The notes: a model not told the origin generated them from the sequence alone. Positions 46,377-56,790 are shown, numbered from the stretch's first letter. The stretch: DNA of 64,000 bases from Dryococelus australis (GCA_029891345.1 CM056998.1:169718332-169782331), one strand, 5' to 3'. Numbers and translations are program-made.

Positions 46377-47105
46377 TCATATACTGATATGGCGCCCTTT
46401 CACGTCGACGAGGAATACTGGCACTTGCTTTCACTTCGTTTGACGGCTCTTTACTGACTGTGCTTGGCGCCACACCGACCTTTCCGGTCACATAAGAGAG
46501 GGCACTGCTGGGTCTACGTGTATGCATTCTCTCTGCTATCGTAATCGCTTATTGCTGGTACACTATTGTGTACATCCTCCGAGTTTGGATTAATTCGGGC
46601 CATTCTTTTTGGGTGTTGAAATGTTTACAAACACCACTATATAAAATTACCCAAATTAGGTAAAATATTCTCCAAAGTCAACAAGACCAAACTTAACTTA
46701 ATTATTTACTGCAAACACTAAAACACGCTCCACTGGAATAACTGAAATCTTGCTAATTACTTTAAGGACCGGCCTATGCCGTTTGCAGGTGGATGAATCC
46801 CTAGCATCTACGATGCATGGATATTTCGCCGCAGCCTGGAGTAAAAATTCTATATTTACTTCTATGGCATTGCTTAGTACGTCGCTAAACGTGTGTCTGC
46901 TCTTGCTGTAGTCGCTTGAAGTACTTCGCGCAAGGTTATCACTTATTTCTCCTCGGTGATCATCAGTTAGAAAACTATAAAATCAGTGAAGCTGAACCAT
47001 GCCTGTCATTTCAAAACACGAATATTACGAAGTATGCATTCGCTGATGATAATAATGACGTAATTGTCGCCAGAATTCTTTAATGAAATCCACTGCAACA
47101 TTATC
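46377..47105. other. probable 5' flank of the Tc1 relic, then unassigned
   Basis: 46377-46640 is likely the element's own leader (GC-richer, CTTTCCGGTCACATAAGAGA). No terminal inverted repeat could be confirmed. Beyond it there is nothing recognisable. Confidence 0.35.
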
Positions 47106-47984
47106 GTCTATTTACGGTTTCTTCACACTTTTCGAATCGAACCTTTTAAAATTCACCCCATGTATGACGTGTCTGGTTGTTTCCTAAATATGGCATGTAT
47201 CACGAAAGCATTTTATACTTCTCTTAAAGGCTGTTCACGGTAAACTAATACTTTTGAAAGCCCTGCTTAAGATCTACTTATATGCAGGTTGTGTATTCTT
47301 CCACGATATGTGAAATTAACGTTGCCATAGGCCACATCACTTTATAAATGCTTCGTTCAAGCGAAACTGTGAAATTATTAGAAATTTTAATATTTTACAA
47401 ACTTGCTAATTCTTGCACGTATATTAATTTAAAAAACATTAAGTAAATAATTAATTAATAATTAAATAAATAATTTCAGTAACAACAAATGTTTACCTAG
47501 AACGAGTTATTCAACTTTAAAGCATGGAATTACTTTCTTTCCGTAGTTGCCAACTTTACTAGGCGCATGAAAATCAGCGTGCTCGTTAAAACATACGCAA
47601 GTGGAGAGCAGTGAAATTTTTCTAAGGTTGATTTCAAAAGTGCTCACTTTACTGTGAACAGCCTATAACACAAAAGTTCCTAATTTTATTTTATTTTTTG
47701 GTTGAACAGAGTTTTTGAATACATTTTATTTACAAATAACAATAACGTATCGTTTAATATCAATACGAATAAAATCATTCAGAAAATACATGTGTAAGCA
47801 AAGTCAAGTAAGAAATAGTTCCCACGCAAAAATTATTCATCTGAATGCGCACGAATGAGGTGCGTCGTCCATTCGGTGTAATTTTCTAGACCTATATAAA
47901 CTTTATTTGCATGAGGAGGAGGAATATCCTGGAAGACGAACTTAAGAAGGGCTTCAGAAAAGTTGTAAGTAACCGTGAATGGAC
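47106..47984 (+). mobile_element. F2 element copy 3, carrying a nested F1
   Basis: Left end GTCTATTTACGGTTTCTTCA, right end mirrored as GTCCATTCACGGTTACTTAC. An F1 copy (47228-47664) sits in the middle. F2 landmarks resume afterwards (AAGAAATAGTTC, GAGGAATATCCTGGAAGACG). The right end abuts the F3 element at ~47985. Confidence 0.82.
47228..47664 (-). mobile_element. F1 element nested in F2
   Basis: Ends AGGCTGTTCACGGTAAACTA and GTGCTCACTTTACTGTGAAC with AGCCT. The interior is colinear with 62005-62426 and 31196-31602 (CTTCGTTCAAGCGAAACTGT). Confidence 0.87.
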
Positions 47985-48547
47985 TATGCAGGATGTTCTG
48001 AAACTACCTGTCAAATTCAAACCACAGCATCTGTGGGCGAACAGAAACAAGAAACTTAAGTCACAAAATGTTCGAAACAGCCATTTAGTATGTTTAAATT
48101 GAAGTAGAATCTCGGCAAACGACGCATTGTATCCGCAGCCGTCTGTACCTGCATGCACGACAAGTTGCATAACAAGAAGGCGAAGTGATCTACTGCAGTT
48201 CTGCACGCGGCACTTGGTACCGCCTGTAGGTCGGATGGGTTGCCACTGTCCCACACACAGGCGTCACCGCAGTGGCAGTTGAGCCTGGGGTTTCATGGTA
48301 GCCTAGGTACAGACGCTGGCAGCATGTCGCACCACTGCCGCTGTACAATTCGCCTTCTTGTCATGCAACTTGTTGTGCATGCAGGTACATACGGCTGCGG
48401 ACACAAGGCGTCGTTTGCCAAGATTCTCCTTCAATTTAAACACATTAAATGGCCGTTTCGAACATTTTGTGACTAAAGTTTCTTGTTTCTGTTCGCCCAC
48501 AGATACTGTGGTTTGAATTTCGACAGGTAGTTTCCGAACATCTTGTA
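47985..48547. mobile_element. F3 palindromic element copy 2
   Basis: Ends GCAGGATGTTCTGAAACTAC and, mirrored, ACAAGATGTTCGGAAACTAC. Arms of about 190 bp each are well matched (ACCACAGCATCTGTGGGCGA against its mirror near 48500; TGCATGCACGACAAGTTGCA against the mirror near 48375). The loop is ~150 bp. The overlapping frames here on both strands reflect the palindrome and are not genes. Confidence 0.9.
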
Positions 48548-50309
48548 TATTGTGTCAGCAACAGACAAGGTGTAAATTACACTAACTCAAATGAAGATGG
48601 AGAGTGTATTATGTATCATAGAGAAAAATTGTGATTGGGACACTGTCTACTAGGCTTTATTTAGGCTTACAGCGGGACAATCATAAACTGTGTACGGTAG
48701 TTTAAGCGTAGCCAGTGTGGACAAACGTGGTGATGCATATGAGACTACAGAGATCAACAAAACTCGTGATCATGCAGTGATGTACATATACAGGTGACTC
48801 ACTCTAGCTTATCTTGGACATCTATAAATCTGCACGATCCTCAGACTGTTGAAAAAATATATATATTTGAGGACTTGAAATACCCAGTGATATGCAACTC
48901 GTGAACGTGCGCACTGGCAACTGTGTAGGTTCTATAGCTGGAGACGTGCAAATTTCGCGTTATTATTCAGCGGCAGTCTGGACTCCAAGTTACTGTGCAT
49001 TTGACCGACTCCTGCCATTGGCCGGCAGTATGCCTGGAACTTGTCGCGGGAATCTTGAGCAATTAATGTAACTTCAACGGTGGACTGGCCAATCTTTTTT
49101 AACAAAGTCAGACAGGTAGGCGACTCCACTTGAAGGTTAGCTGCCAATAAAACCACTGACTTTGATTACTTATGTATAACGCAGTAGAGTTTATCCAGTT
49201 ACCGAAATATGACGTGAATTTCGCAGATCTCTTAACTAAAGCGATGAAAATAATAGGCGGCTCAGGTACAACGAAGTGACAATAGTGTGTTCCATTGACA
49301 CATGAATGTTGTGCTTGTTCACATCAAGTTCCGAATGAATTCATGAGGAGATTCTTAAGAAGTTTGGGATGGATCACATAATCCTTTATCCGAAGTAAGT
49401 AAATGATACACGAGAGGATTCTGCACGTGTGATGCACTTTTATGGGAGTTATTGCTTAACCTATATATTCCCAAGTTTCACGTGAGGCAAGATATTATAA
49501 AGAACGTGTCTGAATTAAAGCCAGTGCTTCAATTAAAGCCAGTTACGACAGAAATGTGTTACATTATATTGATACCTGCCTGCTGCTAAAATTTCCTAAA
49601 CCTATTCCCGTTTGCAGTCCGTAATTTGATAGCTGCAAAAATGTCCCATGACATTTTAGGACTTTCAGTAGTAAAATAAAAGAACATCAGCATTTCGAGA
49701 TGAAATTGTCTCATAGTAAACAAATATTTACATTTTATTTTTCTTTAGGATTACCATTTTTTTTTTTTTTAATAATTATTCATACATGTGGTTAAAATAG
49801 TCATGCGTAAAGTTCGCTCGTGCATATCTCTTACGAGAAAGAAAAAATACACGTGCTTAGCCTCAGTTTACCCCGCGAGCTTCATGTAGCAGATACAAAA
49901 TATTGTGAAAATTTTAAAAGCCCGTAACTCACTGTTCGCATCAAGGCCAAATGCGAGTTGTCTTTCTAAATTAAAACCAGGGAGCCAAGATAAGGTTTTT
50001 GGGCCGTATATTTAAATTTCACGGGTGTTTATTAACGAACTCGCCTTTTCAGAAATCAATAAGCTAAAGTGAGTAAATTCAATTTAACAAGCCGAAAATT
50101 AGTGGATGTATTCCTTGGGTGGCTCAGAACATACTAAAAGCCCCAGAATAAAAACCTTCGGGGGAAATAATCCACATTTCGGATTTTTTTTGGGAATTCC
50201 TTTAAAGTTATAGCACTGGATTTGAGAGTGATATAGACGAGCGGTTTGAGCAGAATTACTTATTAGAAGGTATATTACAGTTTTAAAACACCTTTTAATA
50301 TGTTAAGTA
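48548..50309. other. no gene identified; repeat relic at 48935-49090
   Basis: 48935-49090 shares a core with 30-180. The minus frame 48932-49156 runs through it and has no domain. Poly-T at 49756-49771. The remainder is unremarkable AT-rich sequence. Confidence 0.4.
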
Positions 50310-50623
50310 GGGGCAGCGGTGGCGCAGTGGCTAGCGCGCTCGCCTCCCACCAAGGCGATCCGGGCTCGATTCCCAACGGATTCGCTCCCGGATTTTCGCG
50401 TCTGGGAATCGTGCTGGGCGATGCCGCTTGCCAGCGGGCCTTCTCAGAGAACTCCCGTTTCCCCCGCCCCTCCATTCCAGCACCGCTCCATCCTAGGGTC
50501 TCACTTCATGTAATGTTCAGGGATGACGGGCATCTACGGGTCCCGGCTGGAAAGCCCGTCATTCGTAGGGTGTTGCCTCGCCCTGGATCTATCTCTCCCC
50601 CTCCCCCCAAACGAATTTATTAA
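50310..50623 (+). repeat. SINE-A copy 8, variant 3' tail, 17-bp target duplication
   Basis: Head GGCGCAGTGGCTAGCGCGCT and B box CGGGCTCGATTCCCAACGG, then the family middle. After CCATTCCAGCACCGCTCCAT the 3' part diverges from the other copies and carries a different ~120-bp tail (GATGACGGGCATCTACGGGT, CTCGCCCTGGATC, CCCCCTCCCCCC). TTTTAATATGTTAAGTA at 50293-50309 recurs with one mismatch at 50624-50640, proving that head and new tail moved as one unit. Confidence 0.93.
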
Positions 50624-50640
50624 TTTTAATATGCTAAGTA

Positions 50641-52045
50641 AAGAATATAATCTGTGCACTGAGAACAAACTGATCCGAAACACAATAAAAATTATTTTTT
50701 TTAATCGAAATAATTTTTAGGCGATTTCTATCCATCGTATAGAAAATAAATGTTGTAGATTACACAATTGCGTAATATTACCTTATAAGAAAGTGTAAAA
50801 GTATATATTCAGCGGTTGGAAGACCGAATTACGGAGTGTGGGATACTGTCCTAGGAAGACTGGAGGAGGAGGGGGAGGAGGGGGTTAGAACTGAATGAAA
50901 GCACTGGCGGTGATGGATAATCCCATGCTTATTATTATTCTTTAACGAATTACAAGTAATCACAGATTATTATATAAATTATATAAAACGTTTGATATAA
51001 TTACAAATTCTTACAAAATTATGTAAATAATTGCTAATAATTACGAACTATTAGTAGAAAACACCGCATTGTAAAATACTATTTACTGTTGATGCCCGCA
51101 GCCAAAATAAAATCCATTTCTTTTACATGTAAAGATTGGTCAAACGTGACTATGCATGATAACTGGTGTTGCGTTTTGCACTCTTCTGCAGCAAATTTTA
51201 AGCACAAATATACTGTCGATGAATTGGTTTTCTCCAAGTTTACTATGATTAAACGTAAAACTGCTAATGTTTCGTAGAGATATTCCTTGAACTTCGTTAT
51301 TACTTCAATGAAACCACGCCAGTCTATGTAGTTATTCGCCTAGCAGCTAGACCCGGTCATCCAAAACATGTCAATATTCATGGCGAAATCGACATCCGGA
51401 GGAGGTTTTGGAAGGAATAAAATTACAACCTCTAGAGAAATGATTTGAGTCTACTTTTGTCCTACTTTTCGTAGGTTCTTATATTTGTGTAACCAAACTT
51501 GCCGACATGACTTCAAGAAAGCAACGATGCTGGCGACGGTATTTGTGTTTCAGTATTCCTGAAAGTAGCTGATATTGCACATACAATACCGCCCATTCCG
51601 TGGAAACTGCCATAACCACAACTGCAAACAATGTGGTGTACGTTACAAGTAGGGCTGGGGGGGAGGAGGTTCTAAACAAAGGGATGCCGCCTTTGATTAA
51701 TCGTATTATCCATTTGATATCTGATTGAGTGGATTATTCTTAATCCGATCAAAAAATTAAAATCCCGCTAATCTTAATCCTGATCCAATCTAATCGGATA
51801 AAAAAGGTGATTTTTATCAAAAAAATTTTATCAAAGTTTTTCCATCAAACTTGTTTGATCAAATTTCCTAGATGAGAATTTTTTGTGTATAGTTAGGTGC
51901 AAAGGTGCGCTAAGACACTTTTTTTTTTTTTGTGGTGGTTGGGGAGCGACTCTGGTAGATGTTGACCCTCGGAGCTCTGGCATTGTACTGAGGTGGGCTT
52001 GTGTTGGGGAATGGGTATATATAGGTATTGTGTAATATATTAATT
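50641..52045. other. no gene identified; word-repetitive patch at 51690-51870
   Basis: 51690-51870 repeats short words such as TAATCC/GGATTA, GATCAAA/TTTGATC in both orientations and may be an eroded MITE. A G-rich run at 50865-50883 and a T run at 51920-51931 are also present. The frame 51479-51679 has no motif. Confidence 0.4.
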
Positions 52046-52610
52046 TTTTAGAGTATTTCGTCTGACAGGCGACTGAGAGCTAAAACATATCTGCTTCGAC
52101 CGGCGTCTGGCAGGCGACAGAGGTTATGGTGTATTTAATAAAATTATTATTATTAAATACGTAACGAAAAGAGAAGTGAATACGATTTCCTGTATGCTAG
52201 TAATATAATTTACACGAAGGACTCATCGAATCGCAAATCAAAATTTCAAATCGACCCAGCTATCCTGGTTTTATTAAAACGTAAAGAAATCAAGTATCGA
52301 GTTATAGATGTCAATATATAAATTACACATAGGAATAAATGAAATCGTACAAGCAGCTCTCCCAAAAGAAGTCCGGGCTGCTGTGAGGTTAGTGAAGCAA
52401 TGCCTTATAAGCTGTGTGTCGGGAGCATGACTAGAGATGTGGATTGCAGCCAGCATCTGGCAGGTGACGGAGGTTATAGCTACTCGGAAAGAGAGGTGAT
52501 TATCACAAATTGATAAAAATTATGTTTACGATGCACTTACTAGATGAAACAAAATTAATGAAAACATGTACCAATATATAAATTACACTACTACAACAAG
52601 ACTGCCCTTA
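52046..52610 (+). repeat. degenerate direct duplication leading into the ORF cluster
   Basis: TCTGGCAGGCGACAGAGGTTAT near 52110 is repeated as TCTGGCAGGTGACGGAGGTTAT near 52460 (and more weakly near 52060). GAAAAGAGAAGTGA/GGAAAGAGAGGTGA and CAATATATAAATTACAC also occur in both halves in the same order. The unit is about 250-350 bp. It directly precedes the first small ORF of the cluster, so it may be duplicated upstream or coding sequence of that module. Confidence 0.55.
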
Positions 52611-52614
52611 CAGA

Positions 52615-52776
52615 ATGCCCGCTTTCATTAATGATGAGAACTTACAACATATGCGGAGGGATTGTATGTCGCGAAGGTTGGAACAGCTAATTGAAGCTAG
52701 AATCATCCCAGATGGAGTAGTGGACGATTCTGGGGTTGACGAAATGGATTCCGAGGCGACCGCTGAAATCTTATAA
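52615..52776 (+). CDS. small intact ORF (53 aa), unknown
   Basis: ATG-initiated, 53 codons, acidic C-terminus (DDSGVDEMDSEATAEIL) and a basic-to-mixed N-terminal half (NLQHMRRDCMSRRLEQLIEA) that could form one helix. No signal peptide or membrane segment. AATAAA follows within the stop region (TAAATAAAATG). I do not recognise it. It sits at the left edge of the 52.0-59.2 kb ORF cluster, all on the plus strand. It could be a real short gene of the element or an exon of something longer. Confidence 0.4.
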   Translation: MPAFINDENLQHMRRDCMSRRLEQLIEARIIPDGVVDDSGVDEMDSEATAEIL

Positions 52777-52836
52777 ATAAAATGAGTGGAGACTTTTTGT
52801 ACATACTTTATAACTTGAGAGTGTAAAAAGAAATAA

Positions 52837-53187
52837 CGTAACAATGATGTGTTATGCACAAGGTTTCGAAAATTACCACGGCATCTCTTTGTAATTAAAG
52901 AACTTGCAATTTCTTATGCAACCAATGCTAATGATTCAGAAGTATTAAACTTTAAATCTCCCAGACCTTGGTGTACTTTAAAATCTGAAGTTAAAATGAT
53001 GTTTTGGCAACAAACTTACGAGATACATAACTTAAAATGGGACTCTGGAGATACAGCTTACGAAGAGCGTTCCCAATATGTTAATGATGCGCTCCTCGAG
53101 GATTATCCAGTATACTTACTTGGAAAAACGCAGAAGGAAATTTTAAAAAGTTTAACCAATGCAGAAGTCATACGTATCAGAAGATAG
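52837..53187 (+). CDS. ORF of ~115 aa, unknown, probably 5'-truncated
   Basis: Open from a stop at 52834-52836 to TAG at 53185-53187. There is no in-frame ATG near its left end, so the start is missing, frameshifted (ATGs exist in the neighbouring frame at 52844-52849) or supplied by splicing. Seen: FVIKELAISYA near residue 18, PRPWCTLKSEVKMMFW, a tryptophan-containing HNLKWDSGD, then DYPVYLLGKTQKEIL and an Arg-rich end. The order of a FxIKELA strand, a proline-tryptophan turn, a W-x-x-GD turn and a VYLLGK-type strand looks like a folded domain rather than noise. From memory it recalls uncharacterised ORFs found with Polinton/Maverick-like or virus-derived elements in arthropods, but I cannot verify that. 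Composition is AT-rich like its surroundings. Confidence 0.45.
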   Translation, partial: RNNDVLCTRFRKLPRHLFVIKELAISYATNANDSEVLNFKSPRPWCTLKSEVKMMFWQQTYEIHNLKWDSGDTAYEERSQYVNDALLEDYPVYLLGKTQKEILKSLTNAEVIRIRR

Positions 53188-53334
53188 CACGACTGTTCGA
53201 GAATTAATTCAATAGTAAAATGCTATAACACTACTCAATGTAAGAAAAAAATGTTCTATTCGCAATGGAAAAGCAAAGCTTTAAGACAGTTCTTATAACA
53301 ACATCCTACGGGTAGAGATAGTAATTTCGAAAAA

Positions 53335-53538
53335 TTGTTTGTTACAGGTTTATACCTGTGTAAGACTTTGAAAATGGAGAAATTCAACCCAGAGCAGACG
53401 TACGAGAGTGTTACACCTGGATACAAGAAAGTGTGGTTTAAGTCTCTAAACAACATGTACTTCCAATTCCAGATGTTCAACGGAGATGAACACTGGAATT
53501 TTACACAAAGTTTCGCAGGAAATATATATCAAGAATGA
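53335..53538 (+). pseudogene. module fragment P1 of the tandem ORF family
   Basis: Open frame containing YESVTPGYKKVWFKSL and NGDEHWNFTQSFAG. The first motif has weaker counterparts near 54485 and 55800, the second near 54560. No methionine that is clearly the start. It ends at TGA 53536-53538, and the related downstream motifs continue in another frame. Function unknown. Confidence 0.4.
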
Positions 53539-53555
53539 GTTTTCCGTAGTGAGCA

Positions 53556-53850
53556 AGATAAGTGTTCGGTTTTTAATATGTGATCCAACAGCGACCTACC
53601 TTGTTCTTCTGGAGATCTATATTTTAAAACTGTAAGTGAAGAACTAATCAAGGAACCTCGATTCAAACAAATAAAATATAAATTAAGTAGAGAGTTCAAA
53701 GACAGCCCTGCCTTGTGGACTAAAACACGTGATAACAAACAACACATCACGCAAATGAAAAGAAGAAATTGAATAAAAATCTCGCCTTGTGGAAAGTGGG
53801 ACTGCAAAGTTTGGGATAGCGATGTTTTGTCTGTAAATTCGATTTAACCA
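53556..53850 (+). pseudogene. broken module copy 1 of the tandem ORF family
   Basis: In one frame with internal stops: KCSVF, SDLPCSSGDL, an acidic/basic stretch FKTVSEELIKEPRFKQIKYK, then SPCGKWDCKVWDS. The LP-S-D and SPCG-WDCKVW motifs have counterparts in the copies at ~54130-54400, 54554-54868 and ~55625-55860. Stops prevent expression as one protein. Confidence 0.4.
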
Positions 53851-53906
53851 ATATGTCGTTGAACAAGTAATATTATCCCAAACTGGACGAAAATCTAACT
53901 ACAGAA

Positions 53907-54074
53907 ATGAAAGCACCATACACTGGAGCTTCAGTTACGTTAGAGGGATTCGATTCGTCACTTCATTATGGTAGTAGTACTCCAGGTACAGGCGAGTATG
54001 GCTTCGAATTTAAGAAGAAGATAGCCCACTGCAGATTCAGATGTGTAATGGAGAACATTGCAGTTTATCGTTAA
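53907..54074 (+). CDS. short ORF (55 aa), unknown
   Basis: ATG-initiated open frame, extendable upstream to 53870. It has a Ser/Gly/Thr-rich middle (EGFDSSLHYGSSTPGTGEYG) and two cysteines near the end. The TPGxGEYGF run is weakly like the TPGYKKVWF motif of the neighbouring modules. Unrecognised. Confidence 0.3.
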   Translation: MKAPYTGASVTLEGFDSSLHYGSSTPGTGEYGFEFKKKIAHCRFRCVMENIAVYR

Positions 54075-54104
54075 TTAGTACTGATTATACTTTAAAAGTT
54101 TTCT

Positions 54105-54400
54105 ATGTTTGTTTTGGCCCGAAGATTTTGTTGTTTGTATAATTTGCGTCCTGACAGTAAGCTACCTTGCAGTGAGAGTCAACTAGCATTTGAAGCTCAG
54201 AGTGCACACATCACGAAATGTACATCATTCAAGAAAATTAAATATATCATGCAGAAAAAATGTAGTTGTTTTTTCCTACAGTATGGAGCGAATAATGTAA
54301 AAACAAAGAACATTTTACGTATACAGGAAACCAAGAATTAACTACTCCTTGTGGCATGTGGAATTGTAAAGTTTGGTTAAGCAAGAACACTCAAATGATG
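54105..54400 (+). pseudogene. module copy 2 of the tandem ORF family
   Basis: The open part (to TAA at 54339-54341) contains CCLYNLRPDSKLPCS, aligning with CAVRYLRPDSQLPSR of the next copy. Just past the stop, in another frame, is PCGMWNCKVW, aligning with PCGKWDCKVW of copy 1. The order of motifs is therefore conserved although the frame is broken. Confidence 0.45.
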
Positions 54401-54553
54401 TCAACCCTGACTATATAAAGGAGAGCATTTAGTATCAAATTGTCAGTTATGGCTAGCATCTTCAACCCTAGACGTATACGAGATTTTGCAAATAGGATAC
54501 AGAAGAGTTTTCTTTAAGCAGTATGCAACGATATTGAACATTCGTGCTACATT

Positions 54554-54868
54554 TTGGATAACAGCCTCAGCACTCACTTTGGTGAAGGCATAGCATGCAA
54601 CGATTGTGCTGTGAGATATCTTCGCCCCGACAGTCAGCTGCCCTCTAGATTAGAAGATATGATGATAGCCAGCCTTACCGAGGAGCTTGAAGAGGAGTGT
54701 GGTAATGGAGTGATCGCCTATCAACTCACTAGACCTCACCAGGGAATCACCGTCCATTGGAAGGAGACCTGCGATGGAGACATCCACGACTTTATTTTCG
54801 AACAAGGAAGTCTAGTTTTTCCATCAATGTGCAACATATATGCATGTGAAGTGGCTAATTCAGAATAA
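54554..54868 (+). CDS. module copy 3, intact ORF (~104 aa), unknown cysteine-containing protein
   Basis: The best-preserved member of the tandem family: CNDCAVRYLRPDSQLPSRL near residue 19, an acidic helix-like stretch (SLTEELEEECGNG), ITVHWKETCDGDIHDF and a final VFPSMCNIYACEVANSE. Six cysteines in ~104 residues. The frame's first codon is not a clear start (no ATG until further in), so the N-terminus is uncertain. No signal peptide or membrane segment is visible. Composition is a little more GC-rich than the flanks, suggesting coding constraint. Neighbouring copies are broken. No family recognised. The tandem layout suggests local duplication of a short gene or of a repeated domain in a larger protein. 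Confidence 0.5.
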   Translation: MDNSLSTHFGEGIACNDCAVRYLRPDSQLPSRLEDMMIASLTEELEEECGNGVIAYQLTRPHQGITVHWKETCDGDIHDFIFEQGSLVFPSMCNIYACEVANSE

Positions 54869-54962
54869 TGTTCTCGCCGATTTGCAAGTATGCATTTATT
54901 GTAAATGGTTTTTATTCTGTAACTTATAGTGAGGCATATTCACATGTCATTGTTAAGGAAAT

Positions 54963-55322
54963 GTGAGAGTCAGACATTCATTTTTTAAGTGTACTTACTG
55001 GTCTGAATCTTTGTCAGCACGTAATAAGCCATGTAGTTTTGATTCCAGTTTAACTAACTGCAACAGTTCACAATGTCTTGTAAACCAGTGTAGACCACAC
55101 AGAGTACATCGAAAGCATAAGTTTACGGGTGAGCGCATTGTAACAACATTTTGTGAGGAAGAACAATGTTTGAAACATTTTATTTATAATACAATGTTTT
55201 GCCCTATCAGAATTTCGAAGAATGTGACACTGATAGTCATACCTTATATCACTATCGCAAAAAAAAAGTTTGGTTACACATCTCGTATTGGGTGTGTTTC
55301 ATTCGAATGTTACGTGCATTGA
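54963..55322 (+). CDS. cysteine-rich ORF (119 aa), unknown
   Basis: Open frame with about thirteen cysteines, paired in CNSSQC, CRPH and FCEEEQC stretches, and a more hydrophobic C-terminal third (NVTLIVIPYITIA) that could be one membrane-associated segment. It lies in the same orientation directly after module copy 3 and may be a diverged member or a separate gene of the same element. The start codon is uncertain. Not recognised. Confidence 0.4.
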   Translation: MRVRHSFFKCTYWSESLSARNKPCSFDSSLTNCNSSQCLVNQCRPHRVHRKHKFTGERIVTTFCEEEQCLKHFIYNTMFCPIRISKNVTLIVIPYITIAKKKFGYTSRIGCVSFECYVH

Positions 55323-55439
55323 GCGATAAGCAAAATTAAAATTTAATCCCAAATCGCTGTTACCTTTAAACGATAGAGGATGATTTAAAAAATATACATA
55401 CATTGTTCCTTACTCATTGTTTTCAGTCGGGTGTTGGAT

Positions 55440-55870
55440 AACAGATGAGCAACATGTATTTTCACAATGGAAACCATAATGTCAGTGTTAAACCAGGAAA
55501 GTCGAACATTACTTACACACTATGGTATGGTGGGCTTCTCCGAGAGTTTACGGAAACTTGCGACAGTGTCTTCCACTTCAAAGGGATTTATTTTCCTTTA
55601 AGAAACCAAACGAGTCATTAACATATTCAATGTAGTTATAGTTCGAAATGTCCTGTGTTTTACATGATTCCAACAACTCCTCTTCCATCTAGAATTGAAG
55701 ATGTTCACTCGCATTATGTATAAACCTAACTAGACTTAGTTGAAAGTATCATTTTACATTCCCCCGAATGTAAAGACGCTTGTGTTCAAACAGACAGGTT
55801 ACAGCCAGGGCATAAGAAATGGTCCCTCCTTGAAAGTATAGTTCTAGAAGGGGATCTGGATCCAATATTA
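55440..55870 (+). pseudogene. broken module copy 4 of the tandem ORF family
   Basis: Across shifting frames: NMYFHNGNHNVSVKPGKS, a W-and-TETCDS-containing stretch aligning with VHWKETCDGD of copy 3, SKCPVFYMIPTTPLPSRIED aligning with CAVRYLRPDSQLPSRLED, SPECKDACV, and PGHKKWSLLES aligning with PGYKKVWFKSL. Several stops. This is the fourth recognisable occurrence of the same motif order. Confidence 0.4.
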
Positions 55871-56582
55871 ATTAAATGCATGAAAACATTGTTTTCTGAA
55901 GTTGCCAAAAGCTTATAACTTGTCTTTAAAATGTTTGTGATCTGTTTTGAAACATCCTGTAGTAAAATAAAAAAAGTACTTAAATTTGTGTAACACCCCA
56001 TACTCACTGGTGCTATGATTTAGAAGTTATATTTGGATAAATTTAAAATTATGTGTATATATATTTTTTTGTAACATTCTATACTTGCTAGTGTTAAAAT
56101 GTTGTACATAAATTTTTGGAGCAACGTACTTGCTTGTTTGATGGTGTGTGTGTGTGTGTGTATACATATGTTTGAAACAATTGTCTAATACGTTGTATGT
56201 TTTGAAACATTCTGTGCTTAGTTGTGTCAAAATAATTTGATAATTTGTATATATTTTGTCAATAAAATATGCCGTAAAATGAATTTTTACTTTTATTTAA
56301 AAAAATCCCTTTACAACTGTGAAATAAATTGTTTCCTTAAGAGAGAAAAAAGGAATAGTATGGATAAATAAAATGTTGCAATTAGTTATAAGGTGTTTGT
56401 AGTGTTGTAAAGAAAAAGCTATAAGAAAAAAATAGTAACAAACATACCTATTCGTTTACCAAAATACTGGTTAAAAACAGCTAAAGATATTTGAAACAGT
56501 CACCTGGCAAAGATTTATATTGGAAAACATGCTATTATTTTACAACACACCTTATTTACACAAAAAATAGTTTATTCTTTCG
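55871..56582. other. AT-rich 3' flank, no gene
   Basis: A (GT)n tract at 56143-56160 and AATAAA-type signals (for example 56261). The minus-strand frames are not supported. Confidence 0.45.
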
Positions 56583-56790
56583 CGAGCCTCCGTAGAGCAG
56601 TAAGATTATTCTAGAAGCTTCTGGGTTCGAATACCAGGTAAGGCACGGTTAATTGTAATCTAGTTTCTGGGTTCGAGTCCAGGCTAAGGCATGTATGATT
56701 GTAATATAGTTTCTGGGTTCGAATCCTGCATAGACCATGTTTCATTGTAATCTAGTTTGTAAGTCAGTACGCACTAAGTATATTACGTAA
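56583..56790 (+). repeat. SINE-B copy with three tandem B-box units
   Basis: A tRNA-like start (GCGAGCCTCCGTAGAGCAGT) is followed by three ~46-bp direct units (56618-56757). Each begins TTCTGGGTTCGAATACC or a close variant and ends ATTGTAATCTAGT or a variant, then the SINE-B tail word TTTGTAAGTC. Compared with the copy at 23207-23387, the B-box segment plus part of the tail has been triplicated. Confidence 0.85.

Noticed and set aside
46026..46457. 143-aa and 133-aa plus-strand frames
   Set aside because: Antisense of the Tc1-type transposase relic.
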